Shown here one piece after another: positions 26,181-33,777 of a stretch of DNA of 64,000 bases. The position numbers and the translations under genes were made by a program. The stretch covers positions 54,678 to 118,677 of the forward strand of contig DHCV01000038.1 of assembly GCA_002399025.1 (NCBI GenBank). Direction: 5' to 3'. The DNA comes from Bacteroidales bacterium UBA4893. Lineage in GTDB: Bacteria > Bacteroidota > Bacteroidia > Bacteroidales > P3. Every line of letters begins with the position of its first letter. The first letter of the stretch is position 1. The notes beneath the pieces were generated by a model that saw only the letters and a list, made by a program, of their open reading frames with translations, was not told the origin of the DNA and did no database searches.

Positions 26181-27953
26181 TTATCCTTCTATTTCTATAT
26201 GTTTTGATTTATCAAAATAGTGAGTGTGAAGCAAATGATGTGAAATTTCTCCACAAGGCTCTCCTAACCACTCTTTGTATAGGGCTTGAATGTATGGGTT
26301 TTCGTGTGATTTACGAATTGGTTTTCCTGCATCCTCACGATAGATTGCTTCTTGACGTTTTCTGATTATGTCGAAGTTACCATGATGGAATGGTTGACCT
26401 GCTCCTCCAATACATCCGCCTGGACATGCCATAACTTCTATTGCATGGAAACCTGAATTACCTTTACGCACTTGGTCTAATAGTTGACGAGCATTTGATA
26501 ATCCATGTGCAATTCCTATTTTGATTGGTGTTCCATTAAAGTCAACTGTAGCTTCTCTAACTCCTTCCAAACCTCTTAATTCAGTAAAGTCAACCTTTTC
26601 AAGTTTCTTTCCTGTGAATAGTTCATAAGCTGTACGAGTTGCTGCTTCAATAACTCCTCCTGTTGCTCCAAAAATAACTCCTGCTCCTGTTGATTCTCCA
26701 AGTGGATTATCAAAGTCTTCAGATGGAAGTGTTTTGAAATCAATATTGAATTGGCGGATTAGTTCTGCTAATTCACGAGTTGTTAATGAGTAGTCAACAT
26801 CTGGATTTCCGTTTTCTTTAAACTCATCTCTTTGGCTTTCGAATTTCTTAGCAACGCAAGGCATAATTGAAACAACAACCATATCTTCACGCTTAATTCC
26901 AAGTTTTGTTGTTAAGTAGTTCTTTGCAACAGCTCCAAACATTTGTTGTGGACTCTTTGCTGTTGAAGGAACATCTAACATATCGGAATAGTTTGTTTCA
27001 AAGAAGTTAACCCAACCAGGGCAACATGAAGTTAGGATAGGTAATTTAACATTTTTATCTCCTTGTGTGAATTTTGAAATACGAGTTAGAAGCTCAGTTC
27101 CTTCTTCCATAATGGTAAGGTCGGCTGCAAAATCTGTATCAAAAACGTAATCAAATCCAATTCTTCTTAAAGCAGCTGCCATTTGTCCAGTAACAATGTT
27201 ACCTGGTTCCATTCCAAACTCTTCTCCCAATGCAACACGCACTGCAGGAGCTGTTTGAACAACAACTGTTTTCTTAGGGTCAGATATTGCTGTAATCACT
27301 TGACGTGTTTGGTCAACTTCGCTTAATGCTCCAACCGGACAAGCCATAATACATTGTCCGCAATAAGTACAAGGACTCTTAACTAGGTCTTGTTCGAATG
27401 CTGGTGCAACTACTGCTTGGAAACCACGATTAACTGCTGATAGAGCTCCAACTGTTTGCCAAATATTACAAACGGTTTCGCATCTACGACACATAACGCA
27501 TTTATCAACATCACGAATAATTGCTGGTGATAAATCTTTTCTATATGTTGATTGCTCTCCTTGATAAGGTATCTCTCTTACTCCCAAACGTTGAGCTAAA
27601 GATTGTAATTCACATTTTCCGTTTTTAGGACAAATCAAACAATCTGCTGGGTGGTCGGAAAGGATTAATTCCAAAACTGTTCTACGAGCATTAACAACTC
27701 TTAAAGAACAAGTATGAATTACCATTCCTTCAGCTACTTCTGTTGCACAAGCTGGAGCTAAATTCTTTCTTCCTTCAATCTCTACTACACATATACGACA
27801 TCCTCCAGGACGATTTTCTAATTTAACACCATCCAATTCGTAATAACATAGAGTAGGAATTTCAATGCCATGGGCATGTGCCGCTTTCAATACAGTTTGA
27901 CCTTTCTCAACCTGCAATGGCTTATTATCTATTATTATGTTTATTTTTTCCAT
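26181..27953 (-). CDS. hydA: [FeFe] hydrogenase catalytic subunit HydA
   Basis: 590 residues. N-terminal [2Fe-2S] domain with cysteines in TLCYYELDG, GGCRICVVE and PACAT. Next come the His-containing cluster region (HPADCLICPKNGKCEL) and two [4Fe-4S] motifs (CVMCRRCETVC, CTYCGQCIMAC). The H-cluster domain has all three signatures in catalytic form: TSCCPGW (about 306), MPCVAKKFE (about 363) and MACPGGCIGG (about 508). A small-subunit-like C-terminus follows. Together with HydB and HydC it should form the NAD(P)H- and ferredoxin-linked trimeric hydrogenase, producing or consuming H2 in the cytoplasm. The maturases HydE, HydF and HydG are not in this window. Confidence 0.97.
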   Translation of the reverse strand: MEKINIIIDNKPLQVEKGQTVLKAAHAHGIEIPTLCYYELDGVKLENRPGGCRICVVEIEGRKNLAPACATEVAEGMVIHTCSLRVVNARRTVLELILSDHPADCLICPKNGKCELQSLAQRLGVREIPYQGEQSTYRKDLSPAIIRDVDKCVMCRRCETVCNIWQTVGALSAVNRGFQAVVAPAFEQDLVKSPCTYCGQCIMACPVGALSEVDQTRQVITAISDPKKTVVVQTAPAVRVALGEEFGMEPGNIVTGQMAAALRRIGFDYVFDTDFAADLTIMEEGTELLTRISKFTQGDKNVKLPILTSCCPGWVNFFETNYSDMLDVPSTAKSPQQMFGAVAKNYLTTKLGIKREDMVVVSIMPCVAKKFESQRDEFKENGNPDVDYSLTTRELAELIRQFNIDFKTLPSEDFDNPLGESTGAGVIFGATGGVIEAATRTAYELFTGKKLEKVDFTELRGLEGVREATVDFNGTPIKIGIAHGLSNARQLLDQVRKGNSGFHAIEVMACPGGCIGGAGQPFHHGNFDIIRKRQEAIYREDAGKPIRKSHENPYIQALYKEWLGEPCGEISHHLLHTHYFDKSKHIEIEG

Positions 27954-27978
27954 TTTTTAATCTTAACATTTTTAGAGT

Positions 27979-29772
27979 TTAACAAATGCTAATTGCATTG
28001 AATTTACATTTTTCAATACATGCACCACATTTAATACAAAGTTCTGTATTAATAAAGTGAGGCATTTTCTTTTCTCCAGAAATTGCATTAACAGGACAAT
28101 TTCTTGCACAAGCAGTACATCCAACGCATTGTTCTTGATCAATAACATATTGCATTAATGACTTACAAACACCTGCTCTACATTTTTTATCCTTTATGTG
28201 TTCTACGTATTCATCATAAAAGTTTTCAATTGTTGAAAGCACAGGGTTTGGAGATGTTTGTCCTAATCCACAAAGAGAAGCATCCTTAATTACTCTTCCA
28301 AGATTTCTAAGATTATCCAAATCCTCCATTGTACCATTGCCCTTAGTTATCTTCTCCAAGATTTCATGTAAACGCTTGTTACCAATACGGCATGGGCTAC
28401 ATTTTCCGCAAGATTCTTCAACTGTAAACTCTAAATAGAACTTAGCAATTGCAACCATACAAGAAGTTTCATCCATAACAACCATACCTCCAGAACCCAT
28501 CATTGAGCCAGAAGCCAATAGGTTATCATAGTCAATTGGAGTATCGAGATGTTTAGTTGTTAAGCAACCTCCAGAAGGACCTCCTGTTTGCACTGCCTTA
28601 AACTCTTTTCCTCCCTTAATTCCACCACCAATTTCATAAACAACCTCTCTAAGTGTTATTCCCATAGGAACTTCAATAAGCCCTACGTTATTGATTTGTC
28701 CTGCAAGAGCAAAAACTTTTGTTCCCTTACTCTTTTCAGTACCAATCTTATTAAACCAATCAGCTCCCTTTGTTATGATGATTGGGATATTAGCATAAGT
28801 TTCTACGTTATTAACATTGGTTGGCTTTTTGTTGTATCCTGATTGTGCAGGGAATGGTGGTTTGAAGGTTGGTTCTCCACGTAGTCCTTCCATTGAATGA
28901 ATAAGTGCAGTTTCTTCACCACAAACAAAAGCTCCAGCTCCATAACGAAGTTCGATATCAAAATTAAAACCTGAACCCAAAATATCTTTTCCTAATAGAC
29001 CATACTCATGAGCTTGGTCAATTGCTACCAAAAGACGATTGATTGCCAATGGATATTCAGCACGAATGTAAATAACTCCAATAGTAGCTCCAATTGCATA
29101 TCCGTTAATTGTCATTGCTTCCAAAACAGAATGAGGGTCACCTTCCAAAATAGAACGGTCCATAAATGCACCTGGGTCACCTTCGTCAGCATTACAAACT
29201 ACATACTTTTGATCTGCATGATTCTTTGAAGCAATCTCCCATTTCAAACCAGTTGGGAAACCACCACCTCCACGACCACGAAGACCAGAAAGCTTAATCT
29301 CGTTAATAACTTGCTCAGGAGTCATTTCTCCCAAACATTTTGCAAGAGCAGCATAACCATCAGCTCCTATATACTCTTCAATATTTTGAGGATCAATATA
29401 ACCACAATTACGCAAAGCAATACGCATTTGTTTTTTATAGAATCCCATATGTTTTGAGTCAGCAACATGTTGTTTGTTTTCAGGGTCAGTGTAAAGTAAA
29501 CGAGTTACTTTTCTTCCCTTAACAACATGTTCCATAATAATCTCGGTTGCATCTTCTGGTTTTACTTCCGTATAGAAAGTATTGTCTGGCATAATCTTAA
29601 CAATTGGACCTTTTTCGCAAAAACCGAAACATCCTGTTAAGATAACCTGAACTTCATTTTCTAAACCATTGTCCTTAAGAGAGCTCTTTAAATTAGCAGC
29701 TATCTCTTGGCTCCTTGATGCATTACAGCCCGTACCTCCACAGACCAATAAGTGCATTTTGAATTTAGCCAT
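27979..29772 (-). CDS. hydB: [FeFe] hydrogenase subunit HydB (NuoF-like, FMN/NAD and Fe-S)
   Basis: 597 residues, longer than NuoF because of extra Fe-S domains at both ends. The N-terminal thioredoxin-like [2Fe-2S] domain has CGGTGCNAS and TGCFGFCEKG (residues 11-55). The central NuoF core has GLRGRGGGGFPTGLKW (NADH/FMN site, about 165-180), CNADEGDPGAF and the SCGKCSPCRIGNKR 4Fe-4S site near 475. The C-terminus adds two ferredoxin motifs (CVGCTACARNC, CIKCGACIEKC). HydB is the site of NADH oxidation and flavin chemistry in the bifurcating complex. It lies 25 bp before hydA. Confidence 0.96.
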   Translation of the reverse strand: MAKFKMHLLVCGGTGCNASRSQEIAANLKSSLKDNGLENEVQVILTGCFGFCEKGPIVKIMPDNTFYTEVKPEDATEIIMEHVVKGRKVTRLLYTDPENKQHVADSKHMGFYKKQMRIALRNCGYIDPQNIEEYIGADGYAALAKCLGEMTPEQVINEIKLSGLRGRGGGGFPTGLKWEIASKNHADQKYVVCNADEGDPGAFMDRSILEGDPHSVLEAMTINGYAIGATIGVIYIRAEYPLAINRLLVAIDQAHEYGLLGKDILGSGFNFDIELRYGAGAFVCGEETALIHSMEGLRGEPTFKPPFPAQSGYNKKPTNVNNVETYANIPIIITKGADWFNKIGTEKSKGTKVFALAGQINNVGLIEVPMGITLREVVYEIGGGIKGGKEFKAVQTGGPSGGCLTTKHLDTPIDYDNLLASGSMMGSGGMVVMDETSCMVAIAKFYLEFTVEESCGKCSPCRIGNKRLHEILEKITKGNGTMEDLDNLRNLGRVIKDASLCGLGQTSPNPVLSTIENFYDEYVEHIKDKKCRAGVCKSLMQYVIDQEQCVGCTACARNCPVNAISGEKKMPHFINTELCIKCGACIEKCKFNAISIC

Positions 29773-29811
29773 ATATTTTTCCTCCTAAAAGTTGAATAAA
29801 TTTGTTAGGTA

Positions 29812-30204
29812 TTAATTATTAATTTTTTCGTAGTTTACAGGAATAATTCCTTCTACTAATTCACCATCTTTAATATATTTATCGATGATTTCATCAGCTT
29901 TTTTTAGGTCTACATAGCCAAAAACTATTGGCTCATTACCTGGTAGAGTTACTTCAATTGTTGGTTCAGCGTGGCAATATCCCATACAACCAGTTTGAGT
30001 AAAGACAACATCCATTCCTCTTTTTTCAGTTTCAGACATCATATAGTCCATAACTTTTTTTGCTCCTGCTGCAATACCACAAGTAGCCATTGCAACCTTA
30101 ACCTGTACTAAGCCTTCGGCTGTTCCCTTAGCACGCGTATCAATTTTTTCTTGAACGCTTTGCTTCATAGCTTTTAAGTCAGCTAACGATTTGATTTTAG
30201 TCAT
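29812..30204 (-). CDS. Thioredoxin-like [2Fe-2S] ferredoxin-domain protein of the hydrogenase operon
   Basis: 130 residues. A short helical N-terminus precedes a single thioredoxin-like [2Fe-2S] domain with cysteines in MATCGIAAGA (about residue 42) and TQTGCMGYCHAEP (about 73-77). Small proteins like this are encoded with hydABC in clostridia and Bacteroidota and are likely accessory electron carriers. It is the first gene of the operon. A good ribosome-binding site AAGGAG lies 9 bp before the ATG, rare in this window, suggesting strong expression. Its exact partner is inferred. Confidence 0.88.
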   Translation of the reverse strand: MTKIKSLADLKAMKQSVQEKIDTRAKGTAEGLVQVKVAMATCGIAAGAKKVMDYMMSETEKRGMDVVFTQTGCMGYCHAEPTIEVTLPGNEPIVFGYVDLKKADEIIDKYIKDGELVEGIIPVNYEKINN

Positions 30205-30284
30205 ATTAATTATTCTCCTTATTTTGATTTGTAACGAATTTGTTCTCTACCAAATAATGAAATTATAGCTTGAATTTCAATTTG

Positions 30285-30316
30285 CAAAGATATATTATAT
30301 TTCTCAAATGCTCAAA
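30285..30316 (-). promoter_or_regulatory. Promoter of the hydrogenase operon
   Basis: The minus strand has TTTG (30313-30316), a 20-bp spacer, then TATCTTTG (30285-30292), a near-ideal Bacteroidota promoter, 80 bp upstream of the first ATG. Confidence 0.8.
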
Positions 30317-30420
30317 CAATTAGATAAAAAAATAAAAAATAAAAAACTCTGTCTCTAATTGTCAGACTACTTATAAGAAAAACCCAATTAAATTAGCAAA
30401 AACAATATGAAAATTAGAAA

Positions 30421-32610
30421 TTATTTTGCAAACAATAATTCTCTATATTTTGGCAATGGCCATATTTCATTATCTACTTCCATCTCCAAATTATCAACAC
30501 ATTCTCTTATTGTTTCTAAATATGGCTTTACATTATTGGAATAAGCAAAAGCTTTTTCTTGCATATTAGTTATCCTATTGGCAATTTTCCTTTCATTGGT
30601 CATTTCCTTTACCTGCAATTTTATCTCTGAAACATATTTAGATATTTCTTTAACCAATTGCTTTCTGGCAAAGGACAATTCTTCATATTCTTCCTTATCA
30701 AATATTTGTTTTAGCCCAATTAGGTTTTCAAGCAAACGATTTTGATAAGTAACTGCAATAGGCACTATATGATTAATGGTCAAATCTCCCAAGACTCTAC
30801 TTTCAATCTGTATTTTCTTCACAAATTTCTCAAGCTCTACCTCAACCCTACTCTTTAACTCTGTTTCATTAAAAACTCCTTCTCCAACAAAAACTTCTTT
30901 AGCTGATTCTGATTCATACATTAGTAATGCATCTGGAACAGATTCAATATTTGTTAAACCTCTTTTCAAAGCTTCTTTTGCCCAATTATCAGAATATCCA
31001 TCTCCTTCAAAACAAATTGGCTTGGATTCCTTTATCATTTTCTTAAGCACCTTAAAAATTGCTTCATCCTTACCAACTCCCTTATCCATCAACAAATCTA
31101 CATCCTTCTTAAATTGATTTAATTGATGAGCCATAGCAGCATTAATTGCAATCATTGGAGCAGCACAATTGGAAGAAGAGCCTGCTGCTCGAAACTCAAA
31201 TCTATTACCTGTAAATGCAAAAGGCGATGTTCTATTCCTATCAGTATTATCCAATAAGATTTCTGGAATACGTCCAATACCTAACTTTAAAGCTGTCTTT
31301 TGCTCTGCTGTCATTTTCTTTTCTCCAACCTTCTTTTCCAAAGAATCCAACATATTGGTTAAGTATTTTCCCAAGAAAACTGAAAGAATTAATGGAGGAG
31401 CCTCATTTGCTCCCAATCTATAGGAATTGGAGGCACTAACTATTGAAGCTCTTAAAATATCTTGATTCTTATATACCATCATTATTGTATTGACTACAAA
31501 AGTAAGAAACAACATATTTGCTTTTGGGTTCTTTCCTGGTGCAAAAAGATTTACTCCTGTGTCTGTTTGCAAAGACCAGTTATTATGTTTTCCTGAGCCA
31601 TTAATACCACTAAAAGGTTTTTCATGGAAAAGAACATTAAAATTATGTTTGTTGGCAATCCTTTTCATCAAATCCATCACCAACTGATTATGGTCATTTG
31701 ATAAGTTAGCATCTTCAAAGATTGGAGCTATTTCAAATTGATTGGGTGCAACCTCATTATGACAGGTTTTGATAGGAATACCTAGTTTATGACACTCAAT
31801 TTCCAAATCCTTCATAAAACATATTACCCTTTGAGGTATTGAACCAAAATAATGATCATCCAATTGTTGATCCTTTGCAGAAGAATGCCCCATAAGTGTT
31901 CTTCCTGTCAAACAAAGATCAGGTCTTGCATTATACAAAGCACTATCAACCAAAAAATATTCTTGCTCCCACCCCAAATTAACAGAAATCTTATTAATAT
32001 TCTTATCAAACAACCTTGCAACATCAGTAGCCGCCTTATCAACAGCATTCAGAGCTTTCAAAAGAGGAGTTTTGTAGTCAAGAGCATCACCTGTATAGGA
32101 GACAAAAATTGTTGGGATACAAAGCGTTTCATCCACAATAAAGGCAGGAGAAGAAACATCCCAAGCAGTATATCCTCGTGCCTCAAAAGTATTTCTTATT
32201 CCACCATTAGGAAAAGAAGAAGCATCAGGTTCCTGTTGCACTAACAACTTCCCTGAAAACCTTTCAATAACATCTCCCTGACTACTAAAATCTATAAAGC
32301 CATCATGCTTCTCAGCAGTACCATCAGTTAAGGGCTGAAACCAATGAGTATAGTGAGTTACACCAAAGCCCTTAGCCCAATTCCTCATTGCATTAGCAAT
32401 CAAATCGGCTTTATCTCTCGAAATAGGTTTACCATTTTCCGATGCTTCAACAACAGCCGTATAAGCCTCTTTAGGCAAATATTCCTGCATAGTTTTCTTA
32501 TCAAAAACCAAAGAAGAATAATAATCAGAAAGGTTTTTAGAAGGTAAATTAACATCAATAGGCTTACGATTCATAAGCTCTTTAAGTGCAAAAAAACGCA
32601 TTTTTGACAT
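30421..32610 (-). CDS. glnN: Glutamine synthetase type III
   Basis: 729 residues, the size of GSIII and much larger than GSI. Recognisable parts: the N-terminal block (LKELMNRKPIDVNLPSKNLSDYY), GWEQEYFLVD, CHNEVAPNQFEIAPIFE, the catalytic SGINGSGKHNNWS (about residues 333-345) and the C-terminal RFEFRAAGSS. It makes glutamine from glutamate, ammonia and ATP as a large cytoplasmic oligomer. GSIII is common in Bacteroides, where it responds to nitrogen supply. It is single. A TATTTTTG box lies just upstream, and a repeat-rich region of 850 bp separates it from the next gene. Confidence 0.96.
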   Translation of the reverse strand: MSKMRFFALKELMNRKPIDVNLPSKNLSDYYSSLVFDKKTMQEYLPKEAYTAVVEASENGKPISRDKADLIANAMRNWAKGFGVTHYTHWFQPLTDGTAEKHDGFIDFSSQGDVIERFSGKLLVQQEPDASSFPNGGIRNTFEARGYTAWDVSSPAFIVDETLCIPTIFVSYTGDALDYKTPLLKALNAVDKAATDVARLFDKNINKISVNLGWEQEYFLVDSALYNARPDLCLTGRTLMGHSSAKDQQLDDHYFGSIPQRVICFMKDLEIECHKLGIPIKTCHNEVAPNQFEIAPIFEDANLSNDHNQLVMDLMKRIANKHNFNVLFHEKPFSGINGSGKHNNWSLQTDTGVNLFAPGKNPKANMLFLTFVVNTIMMVYKNQDILRASIVSASNSYRLGANEAPPLILSVFLGKYLTNMLDSLEKKVGEKKMTAEQKTALKLGIGRIPEILLDNTDRNRTSPFAFTGNRFEFRAAGSSSNCAAPMIAINAAMAHQLNQFKKDVDLLMDKGVGKDEAIFKVLKKMIKESKPICFEGDGYSDNWAKEALKRGLTNIESVPDALLMYESESAKEVFVGEGVFNETELKSRVEVELEKFVKKIQIESRVLGDLTINHIVPIAVTYQNRLLENLIGLKQIFDKEEYEELSFARKQLVKEISKYVSEIKLQVKEMTNERKIANRITNMQEKAFAYSNNVKPYLETIRECVDNLEMEVDNEIWPLPKYRELLFAK

Positions 32611-32639
32611 ATAGGTATAAAATTACGGGGTTTATTTTG

Positions 32640-32647
32640 CAAAAATA
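32640..32647 (-). promoter_or_regulatory. glnN: -7 element (TATTTTTG) for glnN
   Basis: TATTTTTG on the minus strand is 29 bp before the glnN ATG. No TTTG -33 box is found at the standard distance, which would allow activator dependence. Confidence 0.55.
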
Positions 32648-32906
32648 CTATTTTTCAAATATCGTACCCCTATTTTTAAAGAGTATTTTCAAATATTAAT
32701 ACACTTTTTTCAGAACACCCCCCTAAAAATACAGACCAGCACTTAAAAAACCCTCAATATATAAATCTTAGATTAAATTAAATTCAATATCTCTCAAAAA
32801 AACATAACTTTAACCCCAAATCTGACATTCAATTTGTAATAAATAATGAGATTATTTCAAAGAATAACTTCCTTACTTTGAATTCAAGTCTAATTATTCT
32901 TTCTCT

Positions 32907-33098
32907 AAACAAGGAAAAGGATTATTGAAATGAAGAAAAAAATTATTTAAACGAGGATTAATTCTGCTTAAACGAGGATTAATTTGACTAACTCCTTATA
33001 AAAAACTTTTTAAACGAAGAGTTTTTACCCCAAAGATGCACATCATTTGATACGAAAGATGCACATCTTTTATAGTGAAAGATGTGCATCTTTTTTTT
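32907..33098. repeat. Array of nine units with a 21-23 bp period
   Basis: Units start at 32907, 32928, 32949, 32970, 32991, 33012, 33032, 33055 and 33078. Most begin AAACGA, AAACAAG, AAATGAAG or AAAGATG. 32949 and 32970 share the first 15 bases; 33032 and 33055 share AAAGATGCACATC; 33078 is the mirrored form AAAGATGTGCATC, giving a 16-bp stem with 33055 followed by eight Ts. Confidence 0.75.
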
Positions 33099-33186
33099 AA
33101 TATATTTTAGGAATTGGAGCTTGTTCTCCAGAAATTGAATTTAGGATAAATAGTCCTAAATAAACCTAATGAATGGTTTACATCTG

Positions 33187-33217
33187 CAAATATACGAAAT
33201 TATCTTGAATATTTCAA
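33187..33217 (-). promoter_or_regulatory. Orphan Bacteroidota promoter pointing into the gene-free region
   Basis: The minus strand has TTG (33215-33217), a 20-bp spacer, then TATATTTG (33187-33194). The next gene in that direction, glnN, starts 577 bp away. The first 130 bases contain two small hairpins (TTTAGGA/TCCTAAA and GGAG/CTCC). Confidence 0.5.
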
Positions 33218-33284
33218 CACTCTATGAATAAATATTTCTATAGAATACGTAGTTAGAAAAATAAATTTCATGATTAGAAAACGG

Positions 33285-33320
33285 CTTTAAGGACTTTAAG
33301 GACATTAAGCTCCTTAAACA
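33285..33320. repeat. 9-bp tandem repeat, four units
   Basis: CTTTAAGGA twice, then CATTAAGCT and CCTTAAACA, in exact 9-bp register. Confidence 0.6.
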
Positions 33321-33351
33321 AATAAACAAAACAACAACCAAACGAAACAAC

Positions 33352-33399
33352 AACTAAACAACTAAACAACTAAACAACTAAACAACTAAACGACTAAAC
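33352..33399. repeat. 8-bp tandem repeat, six units
   Basis: Five perfect copies of AACTAAAC and one with a single change (GACTAAAC) in direct tandem, ending 7 bp before the terminator at 33406. Confidence 0.9.
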
Positions 33400-33405
33400 A
33401 AAAAA

Positions 33406-33435
33406 AGAGCGTAATTGAAAATTCAATTACGCTCT
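33406..33435 (-). terminator. Terminator of the rpoBC / DUF3467 operon
   Basis: A 14-bp stem (AGAGCGTAATTGAA and its complement) with a 2-nt apex is followed on the minus strand by seven Ts. It lies 25 bp after the DUF3467 stop. Confidence 0.85.
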
Positions 33436-33460
33436 ATCTATTATTTATGGTTAAAGTTTC

Positions 33461-33760
33461 TTATGCTTTTCCCATTGGATTCATTTGATATGGAATAGCT
33501 TGATCAGGTTCTGTAATTACTCCATTTTGTTGTTCGTACTTATCAATATTCTCTTTCAATGCATAAAGAAATCTTTTTGCATGTTGAGGAGAAAGAATTG
33601 CACGAGAGCGAACTTGAGCTTTTGGAACGCCTGGCAAAACTTGAATGAAATCAATAATAAACTCGGTTGAGGAATGAGTTATTAGTTGTAGGTTAGTGTA
33701 AATTCCTGGTGCTACTTCAACAGGTAATTCGATGTCCATTTTTTGTTCTTTATTTTCCAT
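33461..33760 (-). CDS. DUF3467 family protein
   Basis: 99 residues. It matches the DUF3467 pattern: IELPVEVAPGIYTNLQLITHSSTEFIIDFI in the first half, then LPGVPKAQVRSRAI and SPQHAKRFLYALKENI. It has no signal peptide or membrane span and is probably a small cytoplasmic protein. It starts 17 bp after rpoC and ends at the operon terminator, an arrangement seen in many Bacteroidota. The function is unknown; co-expression with RNA polymerase suggests a housekeeping role. Confidence 0.87.
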   Translation of the reverse strand: MENKEQKMDIELPVEVAPGIYTNLQLITHSSTEFIIDFIQVLPGVPKAQVRSRAILSPQHAKRFLYALKENIDKYEQQNGVITEPDQAIPYQMNPMGKA

Positions 33761-33777
33761 TTCAGTTAATTTATTAT

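Larger units (their letters stand above)
32611..33460. other. Gene-free repeat-rich region of 850 bp
   Basis: No open frame with coding character on either strand. It contains, in order: the glnN promoter, AT-rich DNA, a 21-23 bp-period array (32907-33098), an orphan minus-strand promoter (33187-33217), 9-bp repeats (33285-33320), 8-bp repeats (33352-33399) and the terminator of the rpo operon. Confidence 0.8.

Noticed and set aside
33055..33098. Terminator for a plus-strand gene (16-bp stem and eight Ts).
   Set aside because: There is no plus-strand gene before it; the stem is made by two units of the repeat array. It could still stop a stray transcript.
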